Assembly (NCBI GenBank): GCA_045660545.1
Contig: JAZREA010000025.1
Span: 12,624 to 76,623 of the forward strand
DNA: 64,000 nt
Direction: 5' to 3'
Origin: JAZREA01 sp045660545
GTDB taxonomy: Bacteria > Bacillota > Clostridia > Monoglobales > Firm-18
Below are positions 52,773-61,012 of the stretch, one piece after another. Each line of letters opens with the position of its first letter. Within the stretch, counting starts at the first letter, position 1. The notes below the pieces were generated by a model. The model was not told where the DNA came from. It made no database searches and saw only the letters and a program-made list of their open reading frames with translations. Made by a program: the position numbers and the translations under genes.

Positions 52773-54950
52773 CTAAGATTTTGAATAATCACAGATTCTT
52801 TTCGCAAGGCGCGTACCTCGCTTTTCCGTATCTGTTCTTTTGATAGCTGTGCATAATGCCTTTCGTTCTCCGACAAATATAACACGTTCTTTTCCACGGG
52901 TTACTGCCGTATAAACAAGAGGTCTCGTAAGCATAACATAGTGAGCCTTCTGCAGATTGATGATAACCGACTTATATTCCGCACCTTGCGCCTTGTGTAT
53001 GGTAGAAGCATAACCGAGGTCTATAAGGTCAAGTTCGGTGGAATCATATTCCTTAACTCTACCATCACCAAAGTCAATGTATGCAGTTTTATCACCGGCA
53101 CAACTTTCAATGCGGATAATGTACCCAATATCTCCGTTGTTAACATCATCACGGTTTTTAATCTGCATTACTTTATCACCCTTACGGAACAATCTTTTTC
53201 CATGGGTAATCTCAGGCTTATCAGGTGAACTTGGATTGATAATATCACGAATTTTCTCGTTAAGAGCATTGGCACCTGTTTCGGTTCGTTGCCTGAACGG
53301 AGTAAGTAGTGCGACATTATCTACACCATATTTGCCGACTTCCTCAACATACATCTGAGCAATGAGATCTGCAGAAACAGTAATATCACTCGAATCTATA
53401 AATTGAAAATCGTCGCCATATTCAAGCCCGACATTGTTCTGCTTGATAAGTTTTGCATTAGTAGCAATGCGACTGCCTGCCGACTGTCTGAATACCTTTT
53501 CAAGTCTTACAGTGGGTATGCGTCCACAGCCTATCATTTCGTTCAGAACGGCTCCTGGACCAACAGAGGGTAACTGGTCTGCATCACCAACAAAAATCAC
53601 TTGTGTGCCCGGTTTTAATGCTGAGAACAAGTTACCAGACAAATATATATCCAGCATAGAAGTCTCATCAATAAGAACAAGGTCTGCATCAATGTTTTCA
53701 GGACTGCCGTATTCACCATCTTCACCGGCCATTAAGCAAAGTGCCTTATGCACAGTGGATGAGTCATATCCGGTAGATTCCTCCATACGCCTTGCTGCAC
53801 GACCTGTGGGAGCACAGCAACAAATGATGTTTTTTGGATTGTTGTGGCTGTAAATATCAAGGATAGCACGCTGAATCGAAGTTTTTCCTGTACCGGGACC
53901 GCCTGTAATAATGGAGATGCCGTTGGTAAGAGCAGTTTTTACTGCCTCACGCTGTTCAGGAGCAAACCTGATTTTAAGTAACTTTTCCTCTTTGTCCAGT
54001 TCCGCATCCAGATTGTCATACCGGAACTTCTTTTGCATGGCAAGCTGTCTTTCAAGGTAAATAGCAAGAACCTTTTCAGCAATATAAGTTCTGCCACTGT
54101 ACAGACAATCATCATATACGCAGATTCTCTGATTGCTTATAAGCTCATTTGCATATTTGCCGACAATTCCTGCCGTAAGCTCAGGTGTTTCAAGTGTCTT
54201 TAAGCATTCTTTGATAAAATCGTCTTTTTCAATACACAAATGACCTCTTGTTTCTGCATCGGTCAGTGTGTATAAAATCCCTTCAGATATTCTTTCGGGG
54301 CACATTGTATCAAAGCCCATACTCATTGCAATTTTGTCTGCTGTCTTAAATCCAATACCTGCAAGTTCACATAGACGGTACGGATGCTCCTGAACAATCT
54401 TGATAGCATCTTTACCGTATTCCTTATAAAGCTTCACAGCTCGGTTTGGTGTGATACCGTAAGGAGTCAAAAACGCAATTACATCTCTGGCACCCCGGTT
54501 TGCAAGGTAAGAATCGCAGATCTTTTTGAGTTTGGATTCGCTGATACCTGAAATCTTGATAAGTTTCTCCGGAGCCTGGTCCAGCACATCAAGGGTTTCC
54601 AGACCAAACGCTGCGAATATTCTTTCAGCAAGCTTAGGTCCTATACCTTTAATCTGACCTGACGAGAGATAAGCAATAATGCCTTCCTTGGTTGGCTTAA
54701 TCACTTCCTCATAGGTTTCGACTTCAAACTGAAGTCCGTGCTTGGAATTTTTGCTCCATTGACCTTTCATGTCGTACCGAATTTTATCCGAAACAGGAAG
54801 CGAGTAACCGACTGCTTTAACCTGTGTTACGGAGTTCCCGGCACTGTCAAGAACCTTTTCGCAGGGCGTATAAACTGCCACCATATAACTGCCGGGAGTG
54901 ATATTTCCGACATTGCTGGGGTAAACTAACCTGCTAAACTGACATAACAT
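52773..54950 (-). CDS. RecD2-type ATP-dependent DNA helicase
   Basis: The ATG at 54950 follows AAAGGAG; a longer frame overlaps the upstream gene and lacks a ribosome site. The 725-residue protein has an OB-like N-terminus, helix-hairpin-helix elements (GIGPKLAERI, GISESKLKKI) near residues 100-150, and superfamily 1 motifs: GGPGTGKTS near residue 350, DETSMLD, GDADQLPSVGPG and VYTAVTRGKERV near the end. RecD2 is a 5'-3' helicase; element-borne copies probably serve replication or recombination of element DNA. Confidence 0.92.
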   Translation of the reverse strand: MLCQFSRLVYPSNVGNITPGSYMVAVYTPCEKVLDSAGNSVTQVKAVGYSLPVSDKIRYDMKGQWSKNSKHGLQFEVETYEEVIKPTKEGIIAYLSSGQIKGIGPKLAERIFAAFGLETLDVLDQAPEKLIKISGISESKLKKICDSYLANRGARDVIAFLTPYGITPNRAVKLYKEYGKDAIKIVQEHPYRLCELAGIGFKTADKIAMSMGFDTMCPERISEGILYTLTDAETRGHLCIEKDDFIKECLKTLETPELTAGIVGKYANELISNQRICVYDDCLYSGRTYIAEKVLAIYLERQLAMQKKFRYDNLDAELDKEEKLLKIRFAPEQREAVKTALTNGISIITGGPGTGKTSIQRAILDIYSHNNPKNIICCCAPTGRAARRMEESTGYDSSTVHKALCLMAGEDGEYGSPENIDADLVLIDETSMLDIYLSGNLFSALKPGTQVIFVGDADQLPSVGPGAVLNEMIGCGRIPTVRLEKVFRQSAGSRIATNAKLIKQNNVGLEYGDDFQFIDSSDITVSADLIAQMYVEEVGKYGVDNVALLTPFRQRTETGANALNEKIRDIINPSSPDKPEITHGKRLFRKGDKVMQIKNRDDVNNGDIGYIIRIESCAGDKTAYIDFGDGRVKEYDSTELDLIDLGYASTIHKAQGAEYKSVIINLQKAHYVMLTRPLVYTAVTRGKERVIFVGERKALCTAIKRTDTEKRGTRLAKRICDYSKS

Positions 54951-54966
54951 ATCATTTCTCCTTTCG

Positions 54967-55626
54967 TTAAGCGATAGGTACGAGCACCTTTTGAGTCTGG
55001 GGAATAAATATCTCCTCATCCTCAACGGTATAATTGTTAGCACAGTCAAGAGCATAATCAACGATGGAATCAGCAAGCATGTCGAGTTCCTGAACCAGTC
55101 TGACACGTGCTCTTATATCATCAATGTCCCAGTCTTCAAAGTCTTCACCATCATCGGTTCCGCGTCCTGGATACACAGAGATATTAAGAGAAGGTGCGGT
55201 AACATCGACTCTGTTTGGAGTTCTGCATCTTCCGCAGATATTTCCGGTTTCTTTTACGCTCTTGTAGTTTTTCTGCCCGCAAGCGGTGCAGAACGATTTA
55301 TATTCGGATATAGTTGCCGTTCCTTGATAAAGGACCAGATAACCACCGTTTCTGCCGTTCATGCCCGCCTGCCACAGGTAATTGTGTTCGCTGTTGAACT
55401 CATTTATGAGGTCTTTTATCCCATAAAAAAACTCCTGAACCTGAATCATATCGAAGAGCTTGTTAACTATCTCAGAGTCAAGACCGAGCCTTGTTATTTT
55501 GAGATTACAAGCATACGATTGTGATCCATTCCAGGAGTTCGCAGTAAAATAGCGAAAATGTTTGGTAAGGAAATCCGTCATTGCTTTTCTTGAGCGCATA
55601 TCAATAGGATGATAGAACCTTTTCAA
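54967..55626 (-). CDS. Zinc-ribbon protein of unknown function
   Basis: A TTG start at 55626 overlaps the stop of the upstream gene (ACTTGA), implying coupled translation. The 219-residue protein has a CTACG...CGRC four-cysteine zinc ribbon at residues about 113-135 and an acidic segment around DDGEDFEDWDIDD. It probably binds nucleic acid or protein; no family assigned. Confidence 0.65.
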   Translation of the reverse strand: MKRFYHPIDMRSRKAMTDFLTKHFRYFTANSWNGSQSYACNLKITRLGLDSEIVNKLFDMIQVQEFFYGIKDLINEFNSEHNYLWQAGMNGRNGGYLVLYQGTATISEYKSFCTACGQKNYKSVKETGNICGRCRTPNRVDVTAPSLNISVYPGRGTDDGEDFEDWDIDDIRARVRLVQELDMLADSIVDYALDCANNYTVEDEEIFIPQTQKVLVPIA

Positions 55627-56153
55627 GTCACATCACCGCCTATCCCGCGTAAGCGTACATTACATGCCAACATCGGATGGTTTCTGTCGAGGGAAACAAT
55701 TGATTTATCGCCACCGTTTGTAGTTACGATTTTCTTTGCCTGCGTATATACATCGTCATCGAAGACGAGTATATTCATATTCAGCTTGGCTGCCTTAACA
55801 ATTTCTGATAACATTCCATCGCTGATACGGTCGCCGCAAACCAAAAGAATTTCGCACTGTTCAAGAAGCTTTAATCCGAACTCAAGAGCCAACGCGCGTT
55901 CAGCAGGTACTTTGTCGCAGAGCAATGCCGGAAGATATGCATGAGGTGCTCTTGCAATACATCCGAGAATTTCGGATGCGTAATACATATACACCTTTGC
56001 ATCCTGCATGTTCTGCAATACCTGTTCTTTGCTTGAAGCTCCAAGAGGAGAACAGATATAAGCCTTCTTTTTACAACGGTTATAGGTTAGCATCTGCTCA
56101 TTAAGACGGTTTTCCCATCCGTCAGTAAAGATACAATTATTCATAATGTTCAT
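55623..56153 (-). CDS. Nucleoside 2-deoxyribosyltransferase-like (DUF7768/DUF4406-type) protein
   Basis: The 176-residue protein has a Rossmann-like core with KAYICSPLGA near residue 31, a following helix rich in Ala and Tyr, and CEILLVCGDRISDGM near residue 105. These are typical of the deoxyribosyltransferase-like fold found in phage and ICE proteins. It could act on modified nucleosides, but the catalytic activity is unproven. A second ATG at 56144 is an alternative start. Confidence 0.65.
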   Translation of the reverse strand: MNIMNNCIFTDGWENRLNEQMLTYNRCKKKAYICSPLGASSKEQVLQNMQDAKVYMYYASEILGCIARAPHAYLPALLCDKVPAERALALEFGLKLLEQCEILLVCGDRISDGMLSEIVKAAKLNMNILVFDDDVYTQAKKIVTTNGGDKSIVSLDRNHPMLACNVRLRGIGGDVT

Positions 56154-56159
56154 TTCCTC

Positions 56160-57197
56160 CTATAAAGGTTGGACAGACAGTTTTAATTTTCTGCTTTCAG
56201 TTGTTGTAACCAACTCGCTGTGTATGGTTGGGTACTTTTTCTTGAGCAGTGTCGTGTCTGTTCGTGTAGATGTTTTAGTTGCAAAATCAATGAGTATTTT
56301 ATCGGTGGTTGTTTCCATAACACCGTGTTCATGTTTTTTCATTAATTCTGCGATTCGCACTGAATGTGCCTCAATCTCCTTTTCGTATTTTTTGATGTCG
56401 TCCCTACACAGTGCAATTTCATTCTGCAGAGTAAGAATGCGACGTGCGTGACTCTCATATTTGACCGGTAAATCAATGGTCGGGAGAGCCGGATCGCTTG
56501 CCCCATAAATCCTTGCCAAAGATTCAAGTGCGAGCTTAGGTGCAATGCTGTCCATTTTAGGCGGTTTGTCATGCTCAAGGCTCCAGATCCATTCATCAAG
56601 CTTTTCAAAGATCATATCTTCTTTGGCTTTATCACGGACAAGTCCGGGCATTGCCATATCGTTATCAGGGTTATTGCCCCATAACGCAGAAAAATCTCCG
56701 TAGCTTAAATCAAGAACTGCAAGATAATACCTGAGCTGAAATTCATAATACAGTGGGTATTTATCATTTGCCCATTCGGAAGCATTGTGGTATGTACAGC
56801 TTTTGCATTCCAGTACGCCAGGCTCGCCATCGTTAGCACGAATAATTCGGCGGTCAATGTCTGCCAGAGCATATTTATGATCTGCGTGCTGATACATATT
56901 GGTATCTTCAATTACGGTGTTTCCTGTTTTAACAGCATAAAAATGTGCCGCAATTGGTTCAAGGAAGTGTCCCATCTCCAACTGGTTTGCATTTGCTTTA
57001 ACGGAAGGCTTTGCTCTGCCTTTTTTTATCATCCATAATTCAAGAGGAGTTGTCCACGGTGATACACCAAAAATCGCTGCAACATCGCTGCCGCCGACAG
57101 TATAAGGTATATCGCCTTTAGGACCGTGCATACGCGCAGCAAGCCAGGTCGGTCTGTCCATCCCGGCAGTGTCACACAGGATATTCGGTGCTGCCAT
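56160..57197 (-). CDS. YqaJ family viral recombinase / exonuclease
   Basis: The ATG at 57197 overlaps the upstream stop by one base (TGATG). The 345-residue protein has the PD-(D/E)xK nuclease features of the YqaJ family: PYTVGGSDVAAIFG near residue 32, an EMGHFLEPIAA helix, ALADIDRRI with Asp, and VLECKSC with the Glu-x-Lys pair near residue 128. A coiled coil ends the protein. It probably resects double-strand ends for an annealing protein in the same operon. Confidence 0.87.
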   Translation of the reverse strand: MAAPNILCDTAGMDRPTWLAARMHGPKGDIPYTVGGSDVAAIFGVSPWTTPLELWMIKKGRAKPSVKANANQLEMGHFLEPIAAHFYAVKTGNTVIEDTNMYQHADHKYALADIDRRIIRANDGEPGVLECKSCTYHNASEWANDKYPLYYEFQLRYYLAVLDLSYGDFSALWGNNPDNDMAMPGLVRDKAKEDMIFEKLDEWIWSLEHDKPPKMDSIAPKLALESLARIYGASDPALPTIDLPVKYESHARRILTLQNEIALCRDDIKKYEKEIEAHSVRIAELMKKHEHGVMETTTDKILIDFATKTSTRTDTTLLKKKYPTIHSELVTTTESRKLKLSVQPL

Positions 57198-58336
57198 CAA
57201 TAACTCACCGCCTTAGCAAGGTCGTACTGCTCCCAATCAAATGTCAGGGTTCTGGCAAGGTTCTCTTCGATAAACAAAAGCTTACTTTCGGGAGTATTCT
57301 CTGTTTTCAGAAGGAACATTATTTCCTGCATAGCCATAAATACATCATGTGCTGTAGCAGGACCGCCACCGTATGACATTTCAAACATCTGGATTGCTCC
57401 AAGTGCTGCTTTCTTCGGCATACTGAGTTTTTTACAAATCCTTGTCATTGCATTAACCGGATAAGTAAGTGTAATCTCAGTGAGTTTCTGAAGCTTTGCA
57501 ATTGAGTCTCCAAACTGGGCAAAGAGCTGGTCGAGAGCTTTGGTGAAATCCTCAACCTTAGACTGATGTCTGTGGTCAACTGCAATACAGCTCCCAATAT
57601 GAATTGGATACTGTCCGCCCATAAGTAAAGCCGATACCTTAGCGGAAGCAACGCCTGTATCCGAGGTCATAAATCTGATACCCGGAACAAGGTTCTTTGC
57701 AAGGTAAGATTTACCTATAGAATCAAGGTGCTTTGCGTAGTTACCAACCAGGTCATCCTTTTGGTTTGGCATAGTCCATGATGCACTGGTAAGTGAATGA
57801 TCAGAATAACCGCATTCAAACTCGTTTCCGGGGAAGCGTGCATCCAAAGTGTTTTGAAGTGTCAATAAAAGCTCATCAATCGGAAGCACGGAATAATCTA
57901 CCGCATCACCGGAGTGAACAGCAGATACCTTTTCATCTCTTATGAGTATGAGAGCATCCGAGGGATAAAGCTTCAGACATTCATTCAAAACATCAGATAA
58001 CACCTTACGGCTAAGTTTCGGAAGTACGGTTCCTCCGATTTTTGCTCTGTCGAGCAGACTTTTGTAGGCTGTGGTACGGATAGGATAAATTGCACCATCA
58101 ATATCCATAGCCAGACCGAGATTTTCCGCCGTATCGTCAACCGCATCTCGCGTGACTCCGGGCGCCATCGGTAATGAACAAGAATACAGTGGAGAGTTAG
58201 CATCAAGCGGTTCAATCTGCAATTCATTTACTTTGCAGCGAACCCACTGGCTGTCCTTCGACTGTTTCTCGTGGTAGTCCCTCATCGTAGGATAGGAACC
58301 GAACGTGGTGTAAAAACCATCTTGACATTGTAGCAT
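57197..58336 (-). CDS. DUF932-like protein, first gene of the recombination operon
   Basis: The 379-residue protein starts 15 bases after AAAGGAG. It has a DUF932-like middle with VPGIRFMTSDTGVASAK and IHIGSCIAVDHRH and no catalytic motif I can name. DUF932 proteins are common on phages and plasmids and often accompany recombination genes. The family call is tentative. It is preceded by a promoter with two leader hairpins. Confidence 0.55.
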   Translation of the reverse strand: MLQCQDGFYTTFGSYPTMRDYHEKQSKDSQWVRCKVNELQIEPLDANSPLYSCSLPMAPGVTRDAVDDTAENLGLAMDIDGAIYPIRTTAYKSLLDRAKIGGTVLPKLSRKVLSDVLNECLKLYPSDALILIRDEKVSAVHSGDAVDYSVLPIDELLLTLQNTLDARFPGNEFECGYSDHSLTSASWTMPNQKDDLVGNYAKHLDSIGKSYLAKNLVPGIRFMTSDTGVASAKVSALLMGGQYPIHIGSCIAVDHRHQSKVEDFTKALDQLFAQFGDSIAKLQKLTEITLTYPVNAMTRICKKLSMPKKAALGAIQMFEMSYGGGPATAHDVFMAMQEIMFLLKTENTPESKLLFIEENLARTLTFDWEQYDLAKAVSY

Positions 58337-58383
58337 AGAAATGCTCCTTTCTTTGTAGGCTTTCGCCTGAGATTATAACAAAA

Positions 58384-58411
58384 GCCAACAAAACCCGAAG
58401 GTGATGTTGGC
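58384..58411 (-). terminator. Second leader hairpin (attenuator candidate)
   Basis: On the minus strand GCCAACA pairs with TGTTGGC, with an ACC/GGT inner stem around a UUCG loop, followed by TTTTGTT. It lies between the promoter and the first gene, 48 bases before its start codon. Confidence 0.7.
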
Positions 58412-58444
58412 CTGTGTCCAAAATATTTGGCGAGAAAACAAAAA

Positions 58445-58475
58445 AGTGCCATCCGCGCATAGCGCAAATGACACT
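58445..58475 (-). terminator. First leader hairpin (attenuator candidate)
   Basis: A 14-pair stem (58445-58458 with 58462-58475, including three U-G wobbles on the minus strand) has a three-base loop and is followed by six T. It lies about 55 bases after the -10 box, so transcription should stop here unless antiterminated. Confidence 0.82.
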
Positions 58476-58530
58476 GTGTAAACTCTGATAACTGTGATTT
58501 CTCTATGGAAACCTTGAAACTTATATAAGT

Positions 58531-58559
58531 ATTATATCAGAATTTCTCGCAATAGTCAA
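58531..58559 (-). promoter_or_regulatory. Strong promoter of the recombination-replication operon
   Basis: TTGACT (58554-58559) and TATAAT (58531-58536) on the minus strand, 17 bases apart. The leader to the first start codon at 58336 is about 190 bases and contains two terminator-like hairpins. Confidence 0.88.
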
Positions 58560-58591
58560 TCCATTTACAAAAGAAAGGAAAAGTTTGTATA

Positions 58592-60253
58592 TCATAATTT
58601 ACTACAAAAACTTCCATCGTTTAAATAAAATTCTTTATCATAAATATCTTTATTAACAATACGATGCGTGATAATAATACAGGATTTATCACACATTGCT
58701 TTAATATTTCGCAAAATTTGAAGTTCTGTTATATCATCTAATGCACTTGTAGCCTCGTCAAAAAGAAGAATGGGTGCATCACAACAAAACGCCCTTGCTA
58801 TAGCTATTCTTTGGATTTGACCTTCGCTAAGACCAATTCCATTTTCTCCAATTTCGGTATCCAGTCCATTCTCCAGAGATGATATGAAATCCCAGGCACA
58901 TGCTTTTTTTGCTGAATCCACAATTTTTTCTTCTGAAATATCCGTATGAGGAAAAGTAATATTTTTTCTAATGGTTCCAGAAAGAAGCATATTTCCTTGG
59001 GGCACATATGCAAACAAATCTCGTGTTTTAGAATCAAGCTGAATTTTACTATGATTAAACATGGCAGTCACTTCGCCCGACTCAGGTGAAAGAAGTCCAA
59101 GAAGTATTTTAAAGAAAGTGCTTTTTCCAATTCCGGATAATCCACGAATAACAGCAATTTCACCTCTTGTTAGTTCAAAGTTAGCACAATCTAAAACAGA
59201 TTCGTTACCATATGAAAACTTAATGTTTTTTACTGCAAGAGATTTGAACTCATTTGCATTCATTTTTTTCTCAATTTGATTATCAGAACAATCAGAATAT
59301 AGGTCTTCAATTTCTACAACGCGTTCTATGGATGCAAATGCAGCATAAAATTTTGTTATAGTTCCAGAAATATTTTTAAACGGTGTCTGTATAGAACCAA
59401 CGAGTTGTATTATGGCAGCAAAAGCCCCAACAGTTAACAATCCACTTTTTATTTTATATGCACACCATGCTACTGAAAAATAGTATGCAGCCGTAATAGA
59501 TATAAAATATAAAACATTTACAAACACGCGAATATATCCGCGCTTCATATTAAGCTTATAATTATTGTCTTGTAATTCATTAACCTGATCAGCAGAGAAA
59601 TCTTCGCCACAAAAACTCTTTACTGCAACAATGTTCTGAATACACTCTTGCATAAACGAGCTTATTAAACCATCACTTTGGCGACAATGCTTATGTACTC
59701 TTTTAATCTTTTTTCCATACAGAATAGATGTGACCATAATGATAGGTCCAAGTAGAATACAAAACCATGATAAAGTTGAGTCAATACGATACATCGCAAC
59801 AAAGCCAAAAACTATACTTGCGATTAGTGATACAACCTGGGGAATAGTATCAATAACATTGGTAATTATTATATTAATATCATTCGTAAGTCTATTGACT
59901 AATTCACCCGAATGAAATTTACTTATCTCAATATATTTACGTGTTAGTGTTGTGCGAAAAAGTTTATCTTGCAGATGGTTCTTATATTTAGCACGAATTC
60001 TTATGTCATACAATGTATAAATCGCCTTTAATGAAATCTGAATAATCAGCAAAAAAATTATTTTAAGCACAATGTCAGTTAAATTTGTATCGTTTTTTCC
60101 TGTAGCAGAATCAAGCAGTTCCATTGAAATAACAGCAAATTTAACGGTTATAAAAGATAACGCTATACCAATTATAGTTAGAAGTGTTACTGATACTAAT
60201 ATTTTCTTGGAGTTGGATATTAACCATCCAAATGATGTTTTGCTTCTGTTCAC
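58592..60253 (-). CDS. ABC exporter, fused permease and ATPase
   Basis: A GTG start follows AGGAGG. The 553-residue protein has six membrane helices in the first 300 residues and a C-terminal ATPase with GLSGIGKST near residue 365, signature LSEGQIQRIAIARA and Walker B ILLFDEATSALDD. It resembles type I exporters of peptides, lipids or drugs. The signature Ser-Glu-Gly-Gln replaces the usual Ser-Gly-Gly-Gln. Its DNA is notably AT-richer than the neighbouring operon, which fits separately acquired cargo. Substrate unknown. Confidence 0.88.
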   Translation of the reverse strand: MNRSKTSFGWLISNSKKILVSVTLLTIIGIALSFITVKFAVISMELLDSATGKNDTNLTDIVLKIIFLLIIQISLKAIYTLYDIRIRAKYKNHLQDKLFRTTLTRKYIEISKFHSGELVNRLTNDINIIITNVIDTIPQVVSLIASIVFGFVAMYRIDSTLSWFCILLGPIIMVTSILYGKKIKRVHKHCRQSDGLISSFMQECIQNIVAVKSFCGEDFSADQVNELQDNNYKLNMKRGYIRVFVNVLYFISITAAYYFSVAWCAYKIKSGLLTVGAFAAIIQLVGSIQTPFKNISGTITKFYAAFASIERVVEIEDLYSDCSDNQIEKKMNANEFKSLAVKNIKFSYGNESVLDCANFELTRGEIAVIRGLSGIGKSTFFKILLGLLSPESGEVTAMFNHSKIQLDSKTRDLFAYVPQGNMLLSGTIRKNITFPHTDISEEKIVDSAKKACAWDFISSLENGLDTEIGENGIGLSEGQIQRIAIARAFCCDAPILLFDEATSALDDITELQILRNIKAMCDKSCIIITHRIVNKDIYDKEFYLNDGSFCSKL

Positions 60254-60357
60254 GGTTGCCTCCTAAAAAAGCCGATATAACAAATAAATGATGCAACAGT
60301 TTACCAATAGCACCTGTGCATCATAATATAAAATACATAGCGGTTTATTATTATAAT

Positions 60358-60386
60358 ATTATACTCTAAAACGGCTAATATGTCAA
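60358..60386 (-). promoter_or_regulatory. Consensus promoter of the ABC exporter
   Basis: TTGACA (60381-60386) and TATAAT (60358-60363) on the minus strand with a 17-base spacer. The leader of about 100 bases includes an imperfect GATGCA-TGCATC hairpin at 60290-60322. Confidence 0.88.
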
Positions 60387-60416
60387 CTTTTGCATGTAAA
60401 TAATGTTAAAACACAT

Positions 60417-60509
60417 TTACTTTTTACTATTAATTTGGAACATACACAAAGCAGTAACAGAAATTAATCCACCAAACATCATGCCAAGAATAAAAACAAA
60501 AAATATCAT
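60417..60509 (-). CDS. DUF3789-type small membrane protein
   Basis: This 30-residue frame begins MIFFVFILGMMFGGLISVT and ends QINSKK, a single membrane helix with a GxxxGG-like packing motif. Such short DUF3789 proteins are frequent on clostridial integrative elements. GGAGG lies 8 bases before the ATG. Function unknown. Confidence 0.75.
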   Translation of the reverse strand: MIFFVFILGMMFGGLISVTALCMFQINSKK

Positions 60510-60531
60510 AAAATCACCTCCTGATTCACAA

Positions 60532-60558
60532 AAAGGATGCCCTAAAAAGGCATCCTTT
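60532..60558 (-). terminator. Terminator of the small HTH gene
   Basis: AAAGGATGCC and GGCATCCTTT form a perfect 10-bp stem with a seven-base loop. On the minus strand it ends in five T, 16 bases after the stop at 60574. Confidence 0.88.
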
Positions 60559-60573
60559 AATACAAGTTATTTA

Positions 60574-60804
60574 TTAATGACCAACAGATTTTAGCATATC
60601 AACAAACGAGATTCCTAATGCGTTTGAAATTGTTTTTGCTTCGCTCATATAAAAATCTCTTCCGTTTTCCTCATAATCAGATATAAAGGAAACATCAAAT
60701 CCGGTTTTTTCTGACAAATCTTCTATCGACAGTTGTTTTTCATTTCTGATTTTCTTAAAATAATTGGAAACAACAAATCCCAAACTATTTTCACTATTTT
60801 TCAT
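60574..60804 (-). CDS. Small XRE-family helix-turn-helix regulator
   Basis: The ATG at 60804 is preceded by AGGAG; the frame stays open far upstream but that part is not protein-like. The 76-residue protein is a bare HTH_XRE domain: VVSNYFKKIRNEKQLSIEDLSEKTG, then SFISDYEENGR and AKTISNALGISF. It may regulate the adjacent exporter or itself; CAAC-TTT-GTTG at 60873-60883 could be an operator. Confidence 0.78.
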   Translation of the reverse strand: MKNSENSLGFVVSNYFKKIRNEKQLSIEDLSEKTGFDVSFISDYEENGRDFYMSEAKTISNALGISFVDMLKSVGH

Positions 60805-60823
60805 ATCATCATCTCCTAATAAT

Positions 60824-60851
60824 ATTTTATCACAAATTTTCCATTTTTCAA
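60824..60851 (-). promoter_or_regulatory. Promoter of the small HTH gene
   Basis: TTGAAA (60846-60851) and TAAAAT (60824-60829) on the minus strand, 16 bases apart, about 20 bases upstream of the start. Confidence 0.5.
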
Positions 60852-60976
60852 TCAAATAAGTAAGCGTTTGCTCAACTTTGTTGACATTGTACAGTTTACA
60901 GTAAGCAAAATTGATTCTGTTTAACAATGTATTATTACGAGATTTGCTGATAAAATATTTTACAAGTATAAAACAA

Positions 60977-61003
60977 AAGGAGAATGCAAAATACATTCTC
61001 CTT
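60977..61003 (-). terminator. Terminator of the methylase operon
   Basis: AAGGAGAATG pairs exactly with CATTCTCCTT, seven-base loop, followed on the minus strand by TTGTTTT, 9 bases after the methylase stop. Confidence 0.85.
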
Positions 61004-61012
61004 AGTCTGTTA

